A stretch of DNA of 64,000 nt, from the NCBI RefSeq assembly GCF_014192715.1, contig NZ_JACHYH010000002.1:248001-312000 (forward strand), read 5' to 3'. Shown piece by piece: positions 36,544 to 46,939 of the stretch. The number at the start of each line of letters is the position of its first letter. The first letter of the stretch is position 1. Under the pieces are notes generated by a model. That model saw only the letters and a program-made list of their open reading frames with translations. It made no database searches and was not told where the DNA came from. The translations under genes and the position numbers were made by a program. Origin of the DNA: Luteibacter sp. Sphag1AF (GTDB lineage Bacteria; Pseudomonadota; Gammaproteobacteria; Xanthomonadales; Rhodanobacteraceae).

Positions 36544-36910
36544 AGGCCCTATTGTGCGCCGGGGCAGGCGCTGTGTCCCGGTGGCACATGGCCGGGCGCT
36601 GGACTTGCGACGACACAGGCGATACCCTGTGCTCTATCGGGTGAACCTCAAGAAGGCCGCGCGTCCCTGTCGGTTTGATACCGGGGTCGTGGGTACTCCC
36701 ATTCCCGAATGACCTTTAAGAACGAGCTGCCCTCCTGGGGCACCCCTTCGATGCGCGTACGTTGCCCCGTTTCAGACGTGGCGTGGCGCGGCATAACGGG
36801 GATGGCCGGTAGTACCGGCGTTGTATTCGGAATCCGGCGCGCACCTTTGTGCGCACGCGGTGTTGGCCTTGCACTCCGACCGCCACAGGCGGTCAACCTG
36901 ACGTGTGCCG
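36544..36910. other. Intergenic region without a recognised gene (367 bases)
   Basis: Between divergent dinB and scpA. Short frames exist (a 23-codon GTG ORF ending at 36712 and a longer frame starting at ATG 36709 that runs into scpA), but none has a clear ribosome-binding site or recognised sequence. GC-rich, with short inverted segments around 36600. Probably promoters for dinB and scpA; none was assigned. Confidence 0.5.
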
Positions 36911-37804
36911 ATGAGCAACGAACCAGCCGAAGCACAGGTGGTCGAAAAAGCGCTGGATGCCTTCGCGGGCATCCCGCAACAGCAGGAAATGCCCCTCGCG
37001 CTTGTGCGCGGGCAGCCCGTGCTGCAAATGCCGCAGGATCTGTACATTCCGCCGGATGCGCTTGAGGTTATTCTCGAATCGTTCGAAGGTCCGCTCGACC
37101 TGCTGCTTTACCTGATCCGCCGGCAAAACCTCGACATCCTCGACATCCCTGTCGCCGAAATCACCCGGCAGTACATGGACTACATCGACATGATGCGTGA
37201 GGTCATGCGACTGGAGCTGGCGGCTGAGTATCTTCTGATGGCCGCGATCCTTGCCGAGATCAAGTCGCGACTGTTGCTGCCGCGACCGCCAACAGAAGAA
37301 GGTGTGGAAGAAGATCCGCGCGCCGAGCTGGTCCGCCGGTTGCAGGAATACGAACGCTTCAAGAAGGCGGCCGCCGATATCGACGAGCTGCCCCGCCTGG
37401 AGCGCGACACGGTACCCGTGCACGCCTTCGTCGGCGAACACAACGTCGTACGGGTGCCGCCGCCACTGGATCTGAAAGAACTGCTGCTCGCGCTGAAAGA
37501 CGTATTGAACCGCGCGGACCTGTTCACCCACCATGCGATCCAGCGGGAGCCCCTGAGCGTCCGCCAGCGCATGGGCGACCTGCTGCAATCGCTGGGCACG
37601 GGCACGTTCCACCGCTTCGAAACACTTTTCGACGCGACAGAAGGCCGGCTCGGCGTGGTGGTCACGTTCCTGGCAATGCTGGAACTGGCCAAGGAAATGC
37701 TTGTGGAAATTGTCCAGGAAGAAGTGCTTGGACCCATCTACGTCAAAGCCAAGGTACTGACCGAGGCCGACGTGGATACGCAATCCGAACAGGACGTCGC
37801 CTGA
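36911..37804 (+). CDS. scpA: Segregation and condensation protein A
   Basis: A 297-residue kleisin subunit of the SMC condensin. The N-terminal kleisin signature FEGPLDLLLYLIRRQNLDIL (about 60-79) and later LAAEYLLMAAILAEIKSRLL are conserved, followed by a C-terminal winged helix (GVVVTFLAMLELAKEMLVEI). The first ~50 residues form an extension rich in Gln/Ala. It precedes scpB and rluB in the conserved order. Confidence 0.95.
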   Translation: MSNEPAEAQVVEKALDAFAGIPQQQEMPLALVRGQPVLQMPQDLYIPPDALEVILESFEGPLDLLLYLIRRQNLDILDIPVAEITRQYMDYIDMMREVMRLELAAEYLLMAAILAEIKSRLLLPRPPTEEGVEEDPRAELVRRLQEYERFKKAAADIDELPRLERDTVPVHAFVGEHNVVRVPPPLDLKELLLALKDVLNRADLFTHHAIQREPLSVRQRMGDLLQSLGTGTFHRFETLFDATEGRLGVVVTFLAMLELAKEMLVEIVQEEVLGPIYVKAKVLTEADVDTQSEQDVA

Positions 37805-37892
37805 AAGCGCCCGCTTACAGTGCGATAAAGACAGCCCGCCGGCACGCCGGTGGCTTGCCGCACGAACCGATCCGCGCCCACGCGCGGCATTG

Positions 37893-38762
37893 ATGAGGCT
37901 TATGCAACCCGATCAGCTCAAACCCATCGTCGAGGCGGCGCTGCTGGCGTCCACCCAGCCGATGACGATCACCCAGTTGAAAGCCCTCTTCGTCGACGAA
38001 GACGAGGTGAGCACGGACGACCTCGACGTGGCGCTGAAGGCGCTGGCTGAGGATTGCGACGGGCGCGGCGTTGAACTGATCGAGGTGGCCTCCGGCTTCC
38101 GGTATCAGGTTCGTCAGCATGTGCACACGTGGGTCTCGCGTCTTTGGGCCGAAAAGCCCAGCCGCTACTCGCGCGCCCTGCTGGAAACGCTGGCCCTCAT
38201 CGCTTACCGCCAGCCGATCACCCGCCCGGAAATTGAACAGATTCGCGGCGTGGTGGTGTCCTCCAGCATCATCAAGACGCTGGAAGAGCGTGAATGGATC
38301 CGCATCGTGGGTTACCGCGATGTACCGGGCAAGCCGGCCCTGTTCGGCACCACCCGCGGTTTTCTCGACTACTTCAACCTCAGATCGCTCGACGCGCTGC
38401 CCCCACTCTCCGAGATCCGCGATCTGGAAGAGCTGAACCCGCAGATGCGCCTGAACGGAGAATCGGAACCCCTGCCCGCACGCGTGCAGGTTCCCATGGA
38501 CGACGTGGCCACGGACGAACCCATCCAGGACGACCCCGACGAAGCCATCGTCACCGCGACGCCCGACGCATCAGTCGTCGAGGCATCGGAAGAAATTGCC
38601 GTCACCGACGTTGAAGACTCGACGAACGACACGGACGCACCACACGACACGCCTGCCGACGCCAACGACGTCGCGGCTTCCCACACTGCCGACGAGGCAG
38701 AGAATCTCGCGGACGTCGATGACGACGCCGCCACGCAAGACACCGAGGAGTTCCGCGCATGA
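37893..38762 (+). CDS. scpB: Segregation and condensation protein B with acidic tail
   Basis: Condensin subunit with two winged-helix domains: LKPIVEAALLASTQPMTITQ, FRYQVRQHVHTWV and RALLETLALIAYRQPITRPE; then RGVVVSSSIIKTLEEREWIR. The core ends near residue 190. It is followed by a ~100-residue Asp/Glu/Thr/Ala-rich disordered tail (EEIAVTDVEDSTNDTDAPHD), which is absent from typical ~190-residue ScpB. ATG 37893 or 37902 are both possible starts. Stop overlaps rluB (ATGA). Confidence 0.93.
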   Translation: MRLMQPDQLKPIVEAALLASTQPMTITQLKALFVDEDEVSTDDLDVALKALAEDCDGRGVELIEVASGFRYQVRQHVHTWVSRLWAEKPSRYSRALLETLALIAYRQPITRPEIEQIRGVVVSSSIIKTLEEREWIRIVGYRDVPGKPALFGTTRGFLDYFNLRSLDALPPLSEIRDLEELNPQMRLNGESEPLPARVQVPMDDVATDEPIQDDPDEAIVTATPDASVVEASEEIAVTDVEDSTNDTDAPHDTPADANDVAASHTADEAENLADVDDDAATQDTEEFRA

Positions 38763-40336
38763 ATGCGCCCCAGCGTTCCCTGCTTACCCTGAAACGTGAC
38801 ACCCGCGCCGACGACGGCGTGCAACTCGAAGAGCGCCTGCACAAGGTACTCGCCAACGCCGGACTCGGCTCGCGCCGGATGCTCGAACAGCGCATCCAGG
38901 CTGGCGAGGTCGAAGTCAACGGCACCGTCGCCACCATCGGCTCCAGCGTGCATGCCGGCGACCGCGTCGGCGTCGACGGCAAGCAGTTTGTCGTCGCCAC
39001 CGACACCCGTGACGATGCCGAAGTGCTGGTCTACCACAAGCCCGAAGGCGTGGTGACCACCCGCGAAGACCCAGAAGGCCGCCCCACCGTTTTCGAACAG
39101 CTGCCGCGCCTGAAGGGTGCACGCTGGGTCGCCGTGGGTCGTCTGGACATCAACACCACCGGCCTCCTGCTGCTCACCACCGACGGTGAACTGGCCAATG
39201 CGCTCATGCATCCGAAGAGCGGCCTTGAGCGTGAGTACCTCTGCCGCGTGCACGGCGAAGTGCCTGACGAGATCATCGAACGCCTGAAAGCGGGCGTCGA
39301 ACTCGAAGACGGCCCGGCCCGCTTTGACGAAATCGCGGTCATCAGCCGCGGTGGCAGCCATAGCTGGTTCCGTGTGGTCATCCGCGAAGGCCGCAACCGC
39401 GAAGTCCGCCGCCTGTGGGATTCGCAGGGCTTCCTGGTCAGCCGCCTGAAGCGCATCCGCTACGGCGCCACCGAACTTCCGCGCGCCCTGCGTCGTGGCG
39501 ATTGCGAATCGCTGGACGAAGAGGCCATCAAGGAACTCCGTCGCAGCACGGGTCTGGGCGCTCCCGCCCCGGTCCTGACGCTCAGCGCCGTGGTGCATCA
39601 GCGTCGCGCCCCGCGCCACGTTACCGAATACAGGCCGGACAACCGCAGCGGCAGCACCAACGCGTGGAGCTCCGGCAACCGCGATGAAGCACGCGAACTC
39701 ACCGCGTTTGACCGCATCCGTGACGAACCCTCGCGCGGCCCGCGCGGCGGCCGTCGCCCGGGTGGCTCGCCGGGTCGCGAAGTGAACGGCAACGTCGCTC
39801 GTCCGGAACGTGGCGGCAACGCCAGCGGTGGACAGCGCAAGCCGTCGCGCCGCGTCGCTCCGGGTCAGGAGCTTCCTTCGATTCGCACGTGGTTCGCCGG
39901 TGACAGCCGCAAGGGTGGCAACACCGCAGGCGGCGCTGCTTCCGGCAACTCGGCCGGTCGTCCGGCGGGTGGTCGCGGTGGTCCGCGTCCCGCAGGTGCC
40001 CGTGGCCCGAATTCGGGCGCAGGCCCTGGCAATCGTTCCGCAGGTCCGGGTAACCGCTCTGCGGGCCCGGGTCGTGCCGATGGCAATCGCGCTGCGGGTC
40101 CGGGTCGTTCGGACGGCAATCGTGCCGCGCCGGGTGGCCGTTACGAAGGAAACGCCAGTGGCAACCGTTCGCGTGGTCCGGGTGCTGGCGGCGGCGGTGG
40201 CAACCGTACCGGCGGTGGTCCGCGTCCGGCAGGTGGCAACCGCGGTCCCCGTCCGGGCGGCGGTGGCGGTAACCGCAGCGGTGGCGGCGGTGGCAATCGT
40301 TCGGGTGGCGGCGGCAACCGCAGCGGCAATCGCTAA
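38759..40336 (+). CDS. rluB: 23S rRNA pseudouridine synthase RluB with long Gly/Asn/Arg tail
   Basis: A 525-residue enzyme, presumed to make pseudouridine 2605 in 23S rRNA. The N-terminal S4 domain (LEERLHKVLANAGLGSRRML) precedes the RsuA-type catalytic domain with GRLDINTTGLLLLTTDGELA, which holds the catalytic Asp, and REGRNREVRRLW. From about residue 275 a disordered, basic tail rich in Gly, Asn, Arg and Ser (GNRSGGGG-like repeats) fills nearly half the protein, resembling RGG RNA-binding tails. Overlaps scpB by four bases. Confidence 0.95.
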   Translation: MNAPQRSLLTLKRDTRADDGVQLEERLHKVLANAGLGSRRMLEQRIQAGEVEVNGTVATIGSSVHAGDRVGVDGKQFVVATDTRDDAEVLVYHKPEGVVTTREDPEGRPTVFEQLPRLKGARWVAVGRLDINTTGLLLLTTDGELANALMHPKSGLEREYLCRVHGEVPDEIIERLKAGVELEDGPARFDEIAVISRGGSHSWFRVVIREGRNREVRRLWDSQGFLVSRLKRIRYGATELPRALRRGDCESLDEEAIKELRRSTGLGAPAPVLTLSAVVHQRRAPRHVTEYRPDNRSGSTNAWSSGNRDEARELTAFDRIRDEPSRGPRGGRRPGGSPGREVNGNVARPERGGNASGGQRKPSRRVAPGQELPSIRTWFAGDSRKGGNTAGGAASGNSAGRPAGGRGGPRPAGARGPNSGAGPGNRSAGPGNRSAGPGRADGNRAAGPGRSDGNRAAPGGRYEGNASGNRSRGPGAGGGGGNRTGGGPRPAGGNRGPRPGGGGGNRSGGGGGNRSGGGGNRSGNR

Positions 40337-40342
40337 AACGCG

Positions 40343-40687
40343 ATGCTGCGGATCTACCACAACCCGCGTTGCTCCAAATCGCGCGAAACCCTCGGCCTGC
40401 TGACTGGCCGGGGGCTCACGCCCGAAGTCATCGAGTATCTGCAGACGCCTCCGGGCGTCGATGAACTGGGCGCCATCATCGACATGCTGGGTATTGAGCC
40501 CCGTGCGCTGATGCGTCGCGATGAAGCGGAATACACCGACCTGGGTCTGTCCGACCCGTCGCTTGGCAGGGATGCCCTGCTGAGCGCGATGGTCGCGCAC
40601 CCTCGCCTGATCCAGCGGCCGATCGTCGTGAATGACGGTCGCGCTGCTATTGGCCGTCCACCGGAAGCGGTGCTGGCCATTCTTTGA
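40343..40687 (+). CDS. arsC: Arsenate reductase (glutaredoxin-type ArsC family)
   Basis: A 114-residue thioredoxin-fold protein starting MLRIYHNPRCSKSRETLGLL. The catalytic cysteine lies in NPRCSKSRE (Cys10 region), followed by the ArsC features LQTPP and RRDEAEY, and RPIVVNDGRAAIGRPPEAVL at the end. No ars regulator or pump lies near, so a stress or general reductase role is possible. It follows rluB by 6 bases. Confidence 0.93.
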   Translation: MLRIYHNPRCSKSRETLGLLTGRGLTPEVIEYLQTPPGVDELGAIIDMLGIEPRALMRRDEAEYTDLGLSDPSLGRDALLSAMVAHPRLIQRPIVVNDGRAAIGRPPEAVLAIL

Positions 40688-40724
40688 GCTACGAGTGTTT
40701 CTGTGAAGCCGTTGCAGATCATTA

Positions 40725-40772
40725 CTGCGCGGCTTCGCAGGCATGGTGAGCAAGCTCACTCCCGTAGCGCCT
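40725..40772. repeat. REP-like hairpins after arsC
   Basis: CTGCG/CGCAG (40725-40740) is followed by GTGAGC-AA-GCTCAC (40746-40759), then TCCCGTAGCGCC. The reverse complement, ending GGGAGTGAGCTTGCTCAC, resembles pseudomonad REP elements. It sits between convergent arsC and hisI. Confidence 0.55.
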
Positions 40773-40789
40773 GCGCGCGATGGAACGCC

Positions 40790-41413
40790 TCAGCGATCCG
40801 GCATCACCGATGCCGCGTGGCGCGCCTGCAACTTGTCCACCACGTCGCTCCACCCCAGCCCTCGTGCACGCAACACCACCATAAGATGAAACACGAGGTC
40901 GGCGGCTTCGCCGATCAGTGCGTCGTCATCCTGCGCCACGGCAGCAAGCGCGGTTTCCACGCCTTCCTCGCCCACCTTCTGCGCCATGCGTCGAATGCCG
41001 CCCTCAAACAGGGATGTGGTGTAGCTCCCTGCCGGACGCTCCACGTCGCGCCGCGCAATCAATGCATCAAGCTCACCCAGATACCCCTTTGGCATCGGCA
41101 CCGTATCGCCAAAACAGCTCCGGCTGCCCGTGTGGCACGTGGGACCCGAAGGCCACGCGCGCACAAGGAAGGTGTCGTTGTCGCAATCGAGCCGCACATC
41201 CACCAGCGTCAGCACGTCTCCCGAGGTCTCGCCCTTCGTCCATAAACGTTTCTTGCTGCGGCTGAAAAACGTGACCTTGCCAAGCTCATGTGTCGCAGCG
41301 AGTGCCGCCTCATCCATGTAGCCAAGCATCAACACTTGGCCCGTGCCAGCGTGCTGCACGATGGCCGGAAGCAAGCCGTCGCCCTTGGCAAAATCGGGAA
41401 TGTTCGCGCTCAT
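40790..41413 (-). CDS. hisI: Bifunctional phosphoribosyl-AMP cyclohydrolase / phosphoribosyl-ATP pyrophosphatase
   Basis: A 207-residue enzyme for histidine steps two and three. The N-terminal cyclohydrolase has [26 protein letters not shown] and the zinc cysteines in [13 protein letters not shown]. The C-terminal HisE part ([38 protein letters not shown]) is normal. Last gene of the his operon, ATGA-coupled to hisF. Confidence 0.96.
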   Translation of the reverse strand: MSANIPDFAKGDGLLPAIVQHAGTGQVLMLGYMDEAALAATHELGKVTFFSRSKKRLWTKGETSGDVLTLVDVRLDCDNDTFLVRAWPSGPTCHTGSRSCFGDTVPMPKGYLGELDALIARRDVERPAGSYTTSLFEGGIRRMAQKVGEEGVETALAAVAQDDDALIGEAADLVFHLMVVLRARGLGWSDVVDKLQARHAASVMPDR

Positions 41414-42180
41414 GACCTGACCTCGATCCCGCTGTCGCGCAGCGTCTGTTTCAATGAAGGAATGGCGATGTCACCGCTGTGGAATACGCTGGCTGCCAGC
41501 GCCGCATCCACGTCGGCCTGTCGAAACACATCGACAAAATGTTCCGGTGTACCTGCGCCGCCCGAGGCAACGAGCGGGACGTGACACAGCGCACGCGCCT
41601 CACTCAGCTGAGCCAGGTCATAACCACCACGCACGCCATCGGTGCCCATGCAGTTGAGGACAATTTCACCGGCACCGCGCTCCTGCGCTTCGACAAGCCA
41701 GTCCATGGTCCGGCGCGCGAGTGCGCGTGTCCGCGATGGATCGCCGGTGTACTGACGCACACGCCACTGCCCGTCTTCGTCCCGCAGGCTGTCGATGCCC
41801 ACCACCACGCACTGCACACCAAAGGCATCGGCGAGTTCGCCAATGAGTTCCGGTCGCTCCAGCGCGGGTGAATTGATCGAGATCTTGTCCGCACCGGCAT
41901 GCAGCACGTCGCGCGCATCCTCCACGCTGCGGATGCCACCGGCCACACAAAACGGAATATCAATCACCCGCGCCACGCGCTCGACCCAGGCACGATCCAC
42001 ACGGCGACCTTCGGGGCTTGCAGTGATGTCGTAAAACACGAGTTCGTCGGCGCCTTCGTCGCGATAGCGCAGCGCCAGATCGACAATTTCGCCGACCACG
42101 AGGTGATCGCGAAAGCGCACGCCCTTGACGACCTGCCCGTCGCGCACATCCAGGCAAGGCACAATGCGGCGACTCAACAT
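41410..42180 (-). CDS. hisF: Imidazole glycerol phosphate synthase subunit HisF
   Basis: A 256-residue TIM-barrel cyclase. [52 protein letters not shown] and the active-site Asp in [13 protein letters not shown] are conserved. Start 42180 fits homologues; the frame runs on upstream within hisA. It works with HisH, which passes ammonia through the barrel. Confidence 0.97.
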   Translation of the reverse strand: MLSRRIVPCLDVRDGQVVKGVRFRDHLVVGEIVDLALRYRDEGADELVFYDITASPEGRRVDRAWVERVARVIDIPFCVAGGIRSVEDARDVLHAGADKISINSPALERPELIGELADAFGVQCVVVGIDSLRDEDGQWRVRQYTGDPSRTRALARRTMDWLVEAQERGAGEIVLNCMGTDGVRGGYDLAQLSEARALCHVPLVASGGAGTPEHFVDVFRQADVDAALAASVFHSGDIAIPSLKQTLRDSGIEVRS

Positions 42181-42926
42181 GCGGCGGCCTGCGCTGTCGC
42201 CGAAAAGGCTTCGGAAAGCTGGAACTCGCCCTGCAACAGCGCCCGGCCGAGAATCACACCCGCCATGTCTAAACCGGCAAGTGCGGCGATATCGGCGACC
42301 GAACGCACGCCGCCAGATGCCTGGATCTGCATGCCCGGCACGATCCGGCGCAGGTGTTCGTAGAGGAAAAGGTTCGGCCCGGCCATCATGCCGTCGCGGT
42401 CGATATCGGTACACAGCAGATGCACCGCACCGGCCTGCGCATACCACGGCGCCAGTTCATCCAGCGTGCGCGCCTCATCCTCCGTCCAGCCCGCGCTTGG
42501 CAACCGCCATGCGCCGTGGCGAAGGCGCGCGTCCAGCGCCAGCGTGATCGACTGCGCACCGTAGCGCGCGATCCATTCCACCACCGTGTCGGGCTCGCGG
42601 ATGGCCACGCTACCCACCACTGCGCGCGACACGCCCGCGTCCAGCAGACGACGCACGCCCGCTTCATCACGCACACCACCGCCCGCCTGCACTTTCAGCT
42701 GGCCTGCCGACGCAATAGCCGCGATCACGGCGAGGTTTTCAAACTCCCCCGAACGGGCACCATCCAGGTCCACAACGTGTAGCCACGTCGCTCCCTCGTC
42801 GGCGTATCGCTGCGCAAGCTCTGCGGCATCGAATTCAAACGTCGTCTGCTGTGCGTAGTCGCCCTGGCGAAGTCGCACCACGCGACCCTCGCGCAGATCA
42901 ATGGCGGGAATGGGCAAGGTGGTCAT
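42174..42926 (-). CDS. hisA: Phosphoribosylformimino-5-aminoimidazole carboxamide ribotide isomerase
   Basis: A 250-residue (beta/alpha)8 barrel isomerase. [43 protein letters not shown] and [14 protein letters not shown] with its catalytic Asp are conserved. Overlaps hisF by 7 bases and hisH by 4, so coupled translation is likely. Confidence 0.97.
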   Translation of the reverse strand: MTTLPIPAIDLREGRVVRLRQGDYAQQTTFEFDAAELAQRYADEGATWLHVVDLDGARSGEFENLAVIAAIASAGQLKVQAGGGVRDEAGVRRLLDAGVSRAVVGSVAIREPDTVVEWIARYGAQSITLALDARLRHGAWRLPSAGWTEDEARTLDELAPWYAQAGAVHLLCTDIDRDGMMAGPNLFLYEHLRRIVPGMQIQASGGVRSVADIAALAGLDMAGVILGRALLQGEFQLSEAFSATAQAAAC

Positions 42927-43516
42927 AGTGCAAGAAATCCAGCGAGTAGCCCCGCGCCCACGCTTGCCGAGCGCTCGGGGTGAAACTGCATGCCAAAGAA
43001 ATTGTTTCGTCCGATCACCGCAGAAAACGATTCACCGTACTCGCACGATGCCAATGTGTAGTCACCCACAGGGACGGCATAGCTGTGCACGAAATATGCG
43101 CTGTCGCCATCACGCAGGCCCGAGGTCAACGCGTGCGTGCGCGTGGCGGTCAGGGTGTTCCAGCCCATGTGTGGCACACGCAAGCCAGGGCGTCGTTCAA
43201 AGTGCTGCACGGTGGCGGGAATAAGCCCGAGGCAGGTCGTGTCGCCTTCCTCGGACGATTCGCACAGCAACTGCATGCCAAGGCATACGCCGAGCACCGG
43301 CTGTGTGAGACCACGCAGTACATCGGCCAGCCCGGCTTCATTGAGCCGGCGCATGCCAGGTGCCGCCGCGCCCACACCGGGAAGAATCACGTGCGACGCA
43401 GCCCGAATGGCTGCCGCATCGGAAGTCAGCTGCGCGTCCACACCAAGTCGCTGCAAGGCATAACGCACCGAGCCAATGTTGGTGCCGCCAGCGTCGACCA
43501 GAACAACGCTCATCAA
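42923..43516 (-). CDS. hisH: Imidazole glycerol phosphate synthase glutaminase subunit HisH
   Basis: A 197-residue class I amidotransferase. The nucleophile cysteine is in GVCLGMQLL, the catalytic His-Glu pair in [19 protein letters not shown] is also present. It supplies ammonia to HisF. ATGA overlaps at both ends. The N-terminus begins [20 protein letters not shown]. Confidence 0.97.
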   Translation of the reverse strand: MMSVVLVDAGGTNIGSVRYALQRLGVDAQLTSDAAAIRAASHVILPGVGAAAPGMRRLNEAGLADVLRGLTQPVLGVCLGMQLLCESSEEGDTTCLGLIPATVQHFERRPGLRVPHMGWNTLTATRTHALTSGLRDGDSAYFVHSYAVPVGDYTLASCEYGESFSAVIGRNNFFGMQFHPERSASVGAGLLAGFLAL

Positions 43517-44577
43517 AGCGATCCTTTCGTGCTGGGCATCTCGTCGCCATCGCGACGAATGGCCTGGCGCAGCGTGCGCGCCACCACTTTAAAGCACGCC
43601 TCCACCATGTGATGCGCATTATCCCCGCGCACGGCCAGGTGCAGATTCGCGCCCAGGGTTTCGCACAGCGAGCGGAAAAAATGGGGTACCAGCTCGGTGG
43701 GAATATCGCCGACGCGCTCGCGCGGAAACGTGCCTTCAAACACGAAATAAGGCCGCCCGGAGATATCCAGCTGCGCGCTGGCTGCCGACTCGTCCATCGG
43801 CAGCGAGAACCCGTAACGGCCGATGCCACGTTTGTCACCGAGCGCCACACGCAGCGCCTGACCCAGCGCCAGCGCACAGTCCTCGATGGTGTGATGTTCA
43901 TCCACGCCGATGTCACCCTCGCAGGTGATGTCGAGCGCGAACCCGCCGTGCTTGCCGATCTGTTCCAGCATGTGATCGAAGAAGCCCAGCCCGGTGTGCA
44001 CCTTGGGATCGGCCACCTGATCCAGATCCACGCTCACACGAATGGACGTCTCTCGGGTACGCCGTTCAACCGCCGCCACGCGGGGTGCATCAAGCAGCGC
44101 ATGCGCAATCTCAGGCCAGGTCTGCCCTGCCGGCCCCACACGGAAGCCACGCACGCCCATATTGGCAGCGAACGCCAGATCGCTCTCCCGGTCACCCACC
44201 ATCGCGGACTGTGCGCGACTCCAGCTGTCGTCAGCGAGAAAATGGCGCGCCAGCCCCACACCCGGCTTGCGCGTATCCAGACCTTCGTGGGGGAAACTGC
44301 GGTCGATGAGTTCTTCGCGAAATACGATGCCCTGCGATGACAGAATCCGCAGCAACAGCGCATGCGGACCATCAAAGGTCGCCTGAGGAAATGATCCGGT
44401 GCCCAGCCCATCCTGATTGGTGACCAGCACCAGTTCGTAGCCTGCCGATACGCAGCGCTGCAATGCGGCGATCACGCCAGGCAGCAGAGCCAGCTTTTCG
44501 TAGCTGTCGATCTGCTCGTCGGCGGGCTCCTCAATGAGGCAGCCGTCGCGATCGAGAAAGAGGATTTTGCGACTCAT
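43513..44577 (-). CDS. hisB: Bifunctional histidinol-phosphatase / imidazoleglycerol-phosphate dehydratase
   Basis: A 354-residue fusion, as in Enterobacteria. The N-terminal HAD phosphatase has [12 protein letters not shown] and [13 protein letters not shown], and MVGDRESDL. The C-terminal dehydratase (from about 165) has [38 protein letters not shown] and [13 protein letters not shown] with metal-binding histidines. Coupled to hisC and hisH. Confidence 0.97.
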   Translation of the reverse strand: MSRKILFLDRDGCLIEEPADEQIDSYEKLALLPGVIAALQRCVSAGYELVLVTNQDGLGTGSFPQATFDGPHALLLRILSSQGIVFREELIDRSFPHEGLDTRKPGVGLARHFLADDSWSRAQSAMVGDRESDLAFAANMGVRGFRVGPAGQTWPEIAHALLDAPRVAAVERRTRETSIRVSVDLDQVADPKVHTGLGFFDHMLEQIGKHGGFALDITCEGDIGVDEHHTIEDCALALGQALRVALGDKRGIGRYGFSLPMDESAASAQLDISGRPYFVFEGTFPRERVGDIPTELVPHFFRSLCETLGANLHLAVRGDNAHHMVEACFKVVARTLRQAIRRDGDEMPSTKGSL

Positions 44578-45635
44578 GCCTGCATCGCCTCCGCACTCAG
44601 CGTGGCGATCACGCGGTCGTTTTCGCCCGCCGTGCCAATGGTGATACGCAGCGCATCGCTCAATCCGCGATACCGCGTGAGGTCTCGTACCAGCACGCCT
44701 GCCGCAAGCAATGCGGCATAGGCACGGTGCGGATCGTCGAAGCGAACGGCAAGGAAATTGGCGTCAGACGGAAGGACTGCCTTGACGCACGGAAGTGCCG
44801 ACAGTTCACGGAACATGCGTTCGCGCTCGTGACGCACGACCACCACATGCGCGTCCGATTTCATCATGGCCTCATCCGACAAGGCAGCGAGCGCCGCATC
44901 AATGCTCGGCCGAGGCAACGGATAAGGCGCCATGATCCGGCGAAGCAGCGAAATGATCTCTGGGCGGGCAATCAACGCACCCACGCGCGCACCCGCAAGC
45001 GCCCATGCTTTGGACAACGTACGAAGCACGGCGACGTGTTCAAAGCGGTCGATCAACGGCGCCGCACGCGGCCCGTGCGTGAATTCCACATACGCTTCGT
45101 CCACGATGAGCAACGCCCTGCCCTCCAGCGCCACCGCCAGCCGTTCAAGTGTCGACGCGGGCACAAGGTTGCCGGTCGGATTGTTGGGCGAACAGACGAA
45201 AACCAGCCGGGTCGTCGGCGTCACGGCTGCCAGCAACGCATCGGCATCGAGGCTGAAATCATCCCGCAGGGGCACCTCGATCACGGCGGCTCCCTGCACG
45301 CGTGCCGATACGGCATACATGCCGAAGGTCGGCGGCGAAATCAGCACGGCGTCGGTGCCAGCGCGACAGAATGCGCGCACCAGCAAGTCGATGGCTTCGT
45401 CGCTGCCACGCCCCACCAGCACGCGATCCGCGGGCACGCCGTACAGGTCTGCCAGTTTCGCGACCAGCGCAGCGGGCTGCGGGTCCGGGTAACGATTGAG
45501 GCCCTCACCGCCCGGCGGAGCCCAGGCGCTTTCGTTGGCATTGAGAAACACCGAGCCGCCACTCGCCTCCATGCGCGCGCTGGCATACGGCGTCAGGGCG
45601 ACGATATCCGGGCGAGCCAGATTGAGCACGCTCAT
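44574..45635 (-). CDS. hisC: Histidinol-phosphate aminotransferase
   Basis: A 353-residue PLP transaminase. [48 protein letters not shown] and the PLP-lysine motif [16 protein letters not shown] are conserved. Being in the his operon, it should be the true histidine-pathway HisC, with the copy at 18.5-19.6 kb serving aromatic amino acids. Confidence 0.96.
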   Translation of the reverse strand: MSVLNLARPDIVALTPYASARMEASGGSVFLNANESAWAPPGGEGLNRYPDPQPAALVAKLADLYGVPADRVLVGRGSDEAIDLLVRAFCRAGTDAVLISPPTFGMYAVSARVQGAAVIEVPLRDDFSLDADALLAAVTPTTRLVFVCSPNNPTGNLVPASTLERLAVALEGRALLIVDEAYVEFTHGPRAAPLIDRFEHVAVLRTLSKAWALAGARVGALIARPEIISLLRRIMAPYPLPRPSIDAALAALSDEAMMKSDAHVVVVRHERERMFRELSALPCVKAVLPSDANFLAVRFDDPHRAYAALLAAGVLVRDLTRYRGLSDALRITIGTAGENDRVIATLSAEAMQA

Positions 45636-46939
45636 GCGCGGGCCTCCATCTCGGCCAGACGCAAAGTAACGGCACGGCGGTGTGCTTCCAGACGCTCGGC
45701 GGCAGCCAGCGTCGCTGCGCAGGGGCCGATGTTGCGCAGACCTTCTTCGCTGAGTTCCTGCACGGTGATCTGCTTCTGATAACTGGCGACGGACACGCCG
45801 CTGTAGCTGCGTGCATAGCCATACGTGGGCAGCACGTGGTTACTGCCGCTGCAGTAGTCGCCCACCGATTCAGGGGTCCACGCACCCAGAAACACCGAGC
45901 CGGCCGAGGTCACGGACGTCAGCAACGCGCGCGGATCAGCCGTCTGGATGATCAGATGCTCCGGTGCGTAGCGATTGCTGACCTGGACCGCCTGGTCCAG
46001 ATCAGCGACTTCGATCAGCCGGCTGCTCGCCAGCGCCTGCGCTGCCACGGCGGCGCGGGGAAGCTGCGCGAGCTGGCGGGCCACCTCGTCGGCTACCCGG
46101 TCGATCAGGCTGGCCGACGGGCTGACCAGCAGCACCTGCGAGTCCGGGCCGTGCTCTGCCTGCGACAGCAGATCCGCCGCGATAAAAACAGGACTGGCGC
46201 CAGCATCGGCAATCACCAATACCTCGGAAGGACCCGCAGGCATGTCGATGGCTGCGCCATCCGGATCGCCTGCTACCTGCAATTTGGCCTCGGTCACCCA
46301 CGCATTGCCGGGGCCGAAGATTTTCGCGCAGCGGGGCACCGTGGCGGTGCCATAGGCCATCGCAGCCACCGCCTGCGCGCCACCCAGCTTGAATACACGA
46401 TGCACACCCGTGCTGCGGGCAGCGAACAGCACCGCGTCATCACAACGGCCATCGGACTGGATCGGTGTGCACAGCACCACCTCCGGACAACCTGCGATGG
46501 CCGCCGGCACGCCAAGCATCAACGCCGTGGAGGGAAGCGGCGCGCCGCCGGCAGGAACATACAGCCCCACCCGATCCATGGCACGGAGCACGCGCTCTAC
46601 CCGTACGCCCGGCGCGGTTTCGACCACCACGGGCTGCGGGGCTCCCGCGCGATGGAATGATTCAATGCGCCCTGCCGCTTCCACGATGGCTGCCTTGAGC
46701 TCATCGGAAAGACGCGATTGGGCATCGGCAAATTCGGCTTCGCTGACTTCCAGCGCATCGAGTGACACGCCGTCATAGCGCGACGTCAGCTCCCGAAGCG
46801 CGGCGTCACCATGCGCGCGCACGTCGGCAAGAATGGTTTCCACGCCATCGCGCAATGACGCGGCACGGGACTGTGCGGGGCGGGCCAGCGCACCGATCCT
46901 GGCCGCCTCGTCGAGCGAACTCCAGACATAGCGTTTCAT
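45632..46939 (-). CDS. hisD: Histidinol dehydrogenase
   Basis: A 435-residue zinc enzyme carrying out the last two oxidations to histidine. Landmarks: [51 protein letters not shown], and [17 protein letters not shown] with zinc ligands, [13 protein letters not shown]. Start at 46939 ([14 protein letters not shown]) from homology; the frame remains open within hisG. ATGA overlaps with hisC and hisG. Confidence 0.96.
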   Translation of the reverse strand: MKRYVWSSLDEAARIGALARPAQSRAASLRDGVETILADVRAHGDAALRELTSRYDGVSLDALEVSEAEFADAQSRLSDELKAAIVEAAGRIESFHRAGAPQPVVVETAPGVRVERVLRAMDRVGLYVPAGGAPLPSTALMLGVPAAIAGCPEVVLCTPIQSDGRCDDAVLFAARSTGVHRVFKLGGAQAVAAMAYGTATVPRCAKIFGPGNAWVTEAKLQVAGDPDGAAIDMPAGPSEVLVIADAGASPVFIAADLLSQAEHGPDSQVLLVSPSASLIDRVADEVARQLAQLPRAAVAAQALASSRLIEVADLDQAVQVSNRYAPEHLIIQTADPRALLTSVTSAGSVFLGAWTPESVGDYCSGSNHVLPTYGYARSYSGVSVASYQKQITVQELSEEGLRNIGPCAATLAAAERLEAHRRAVTLRLAEMEARA

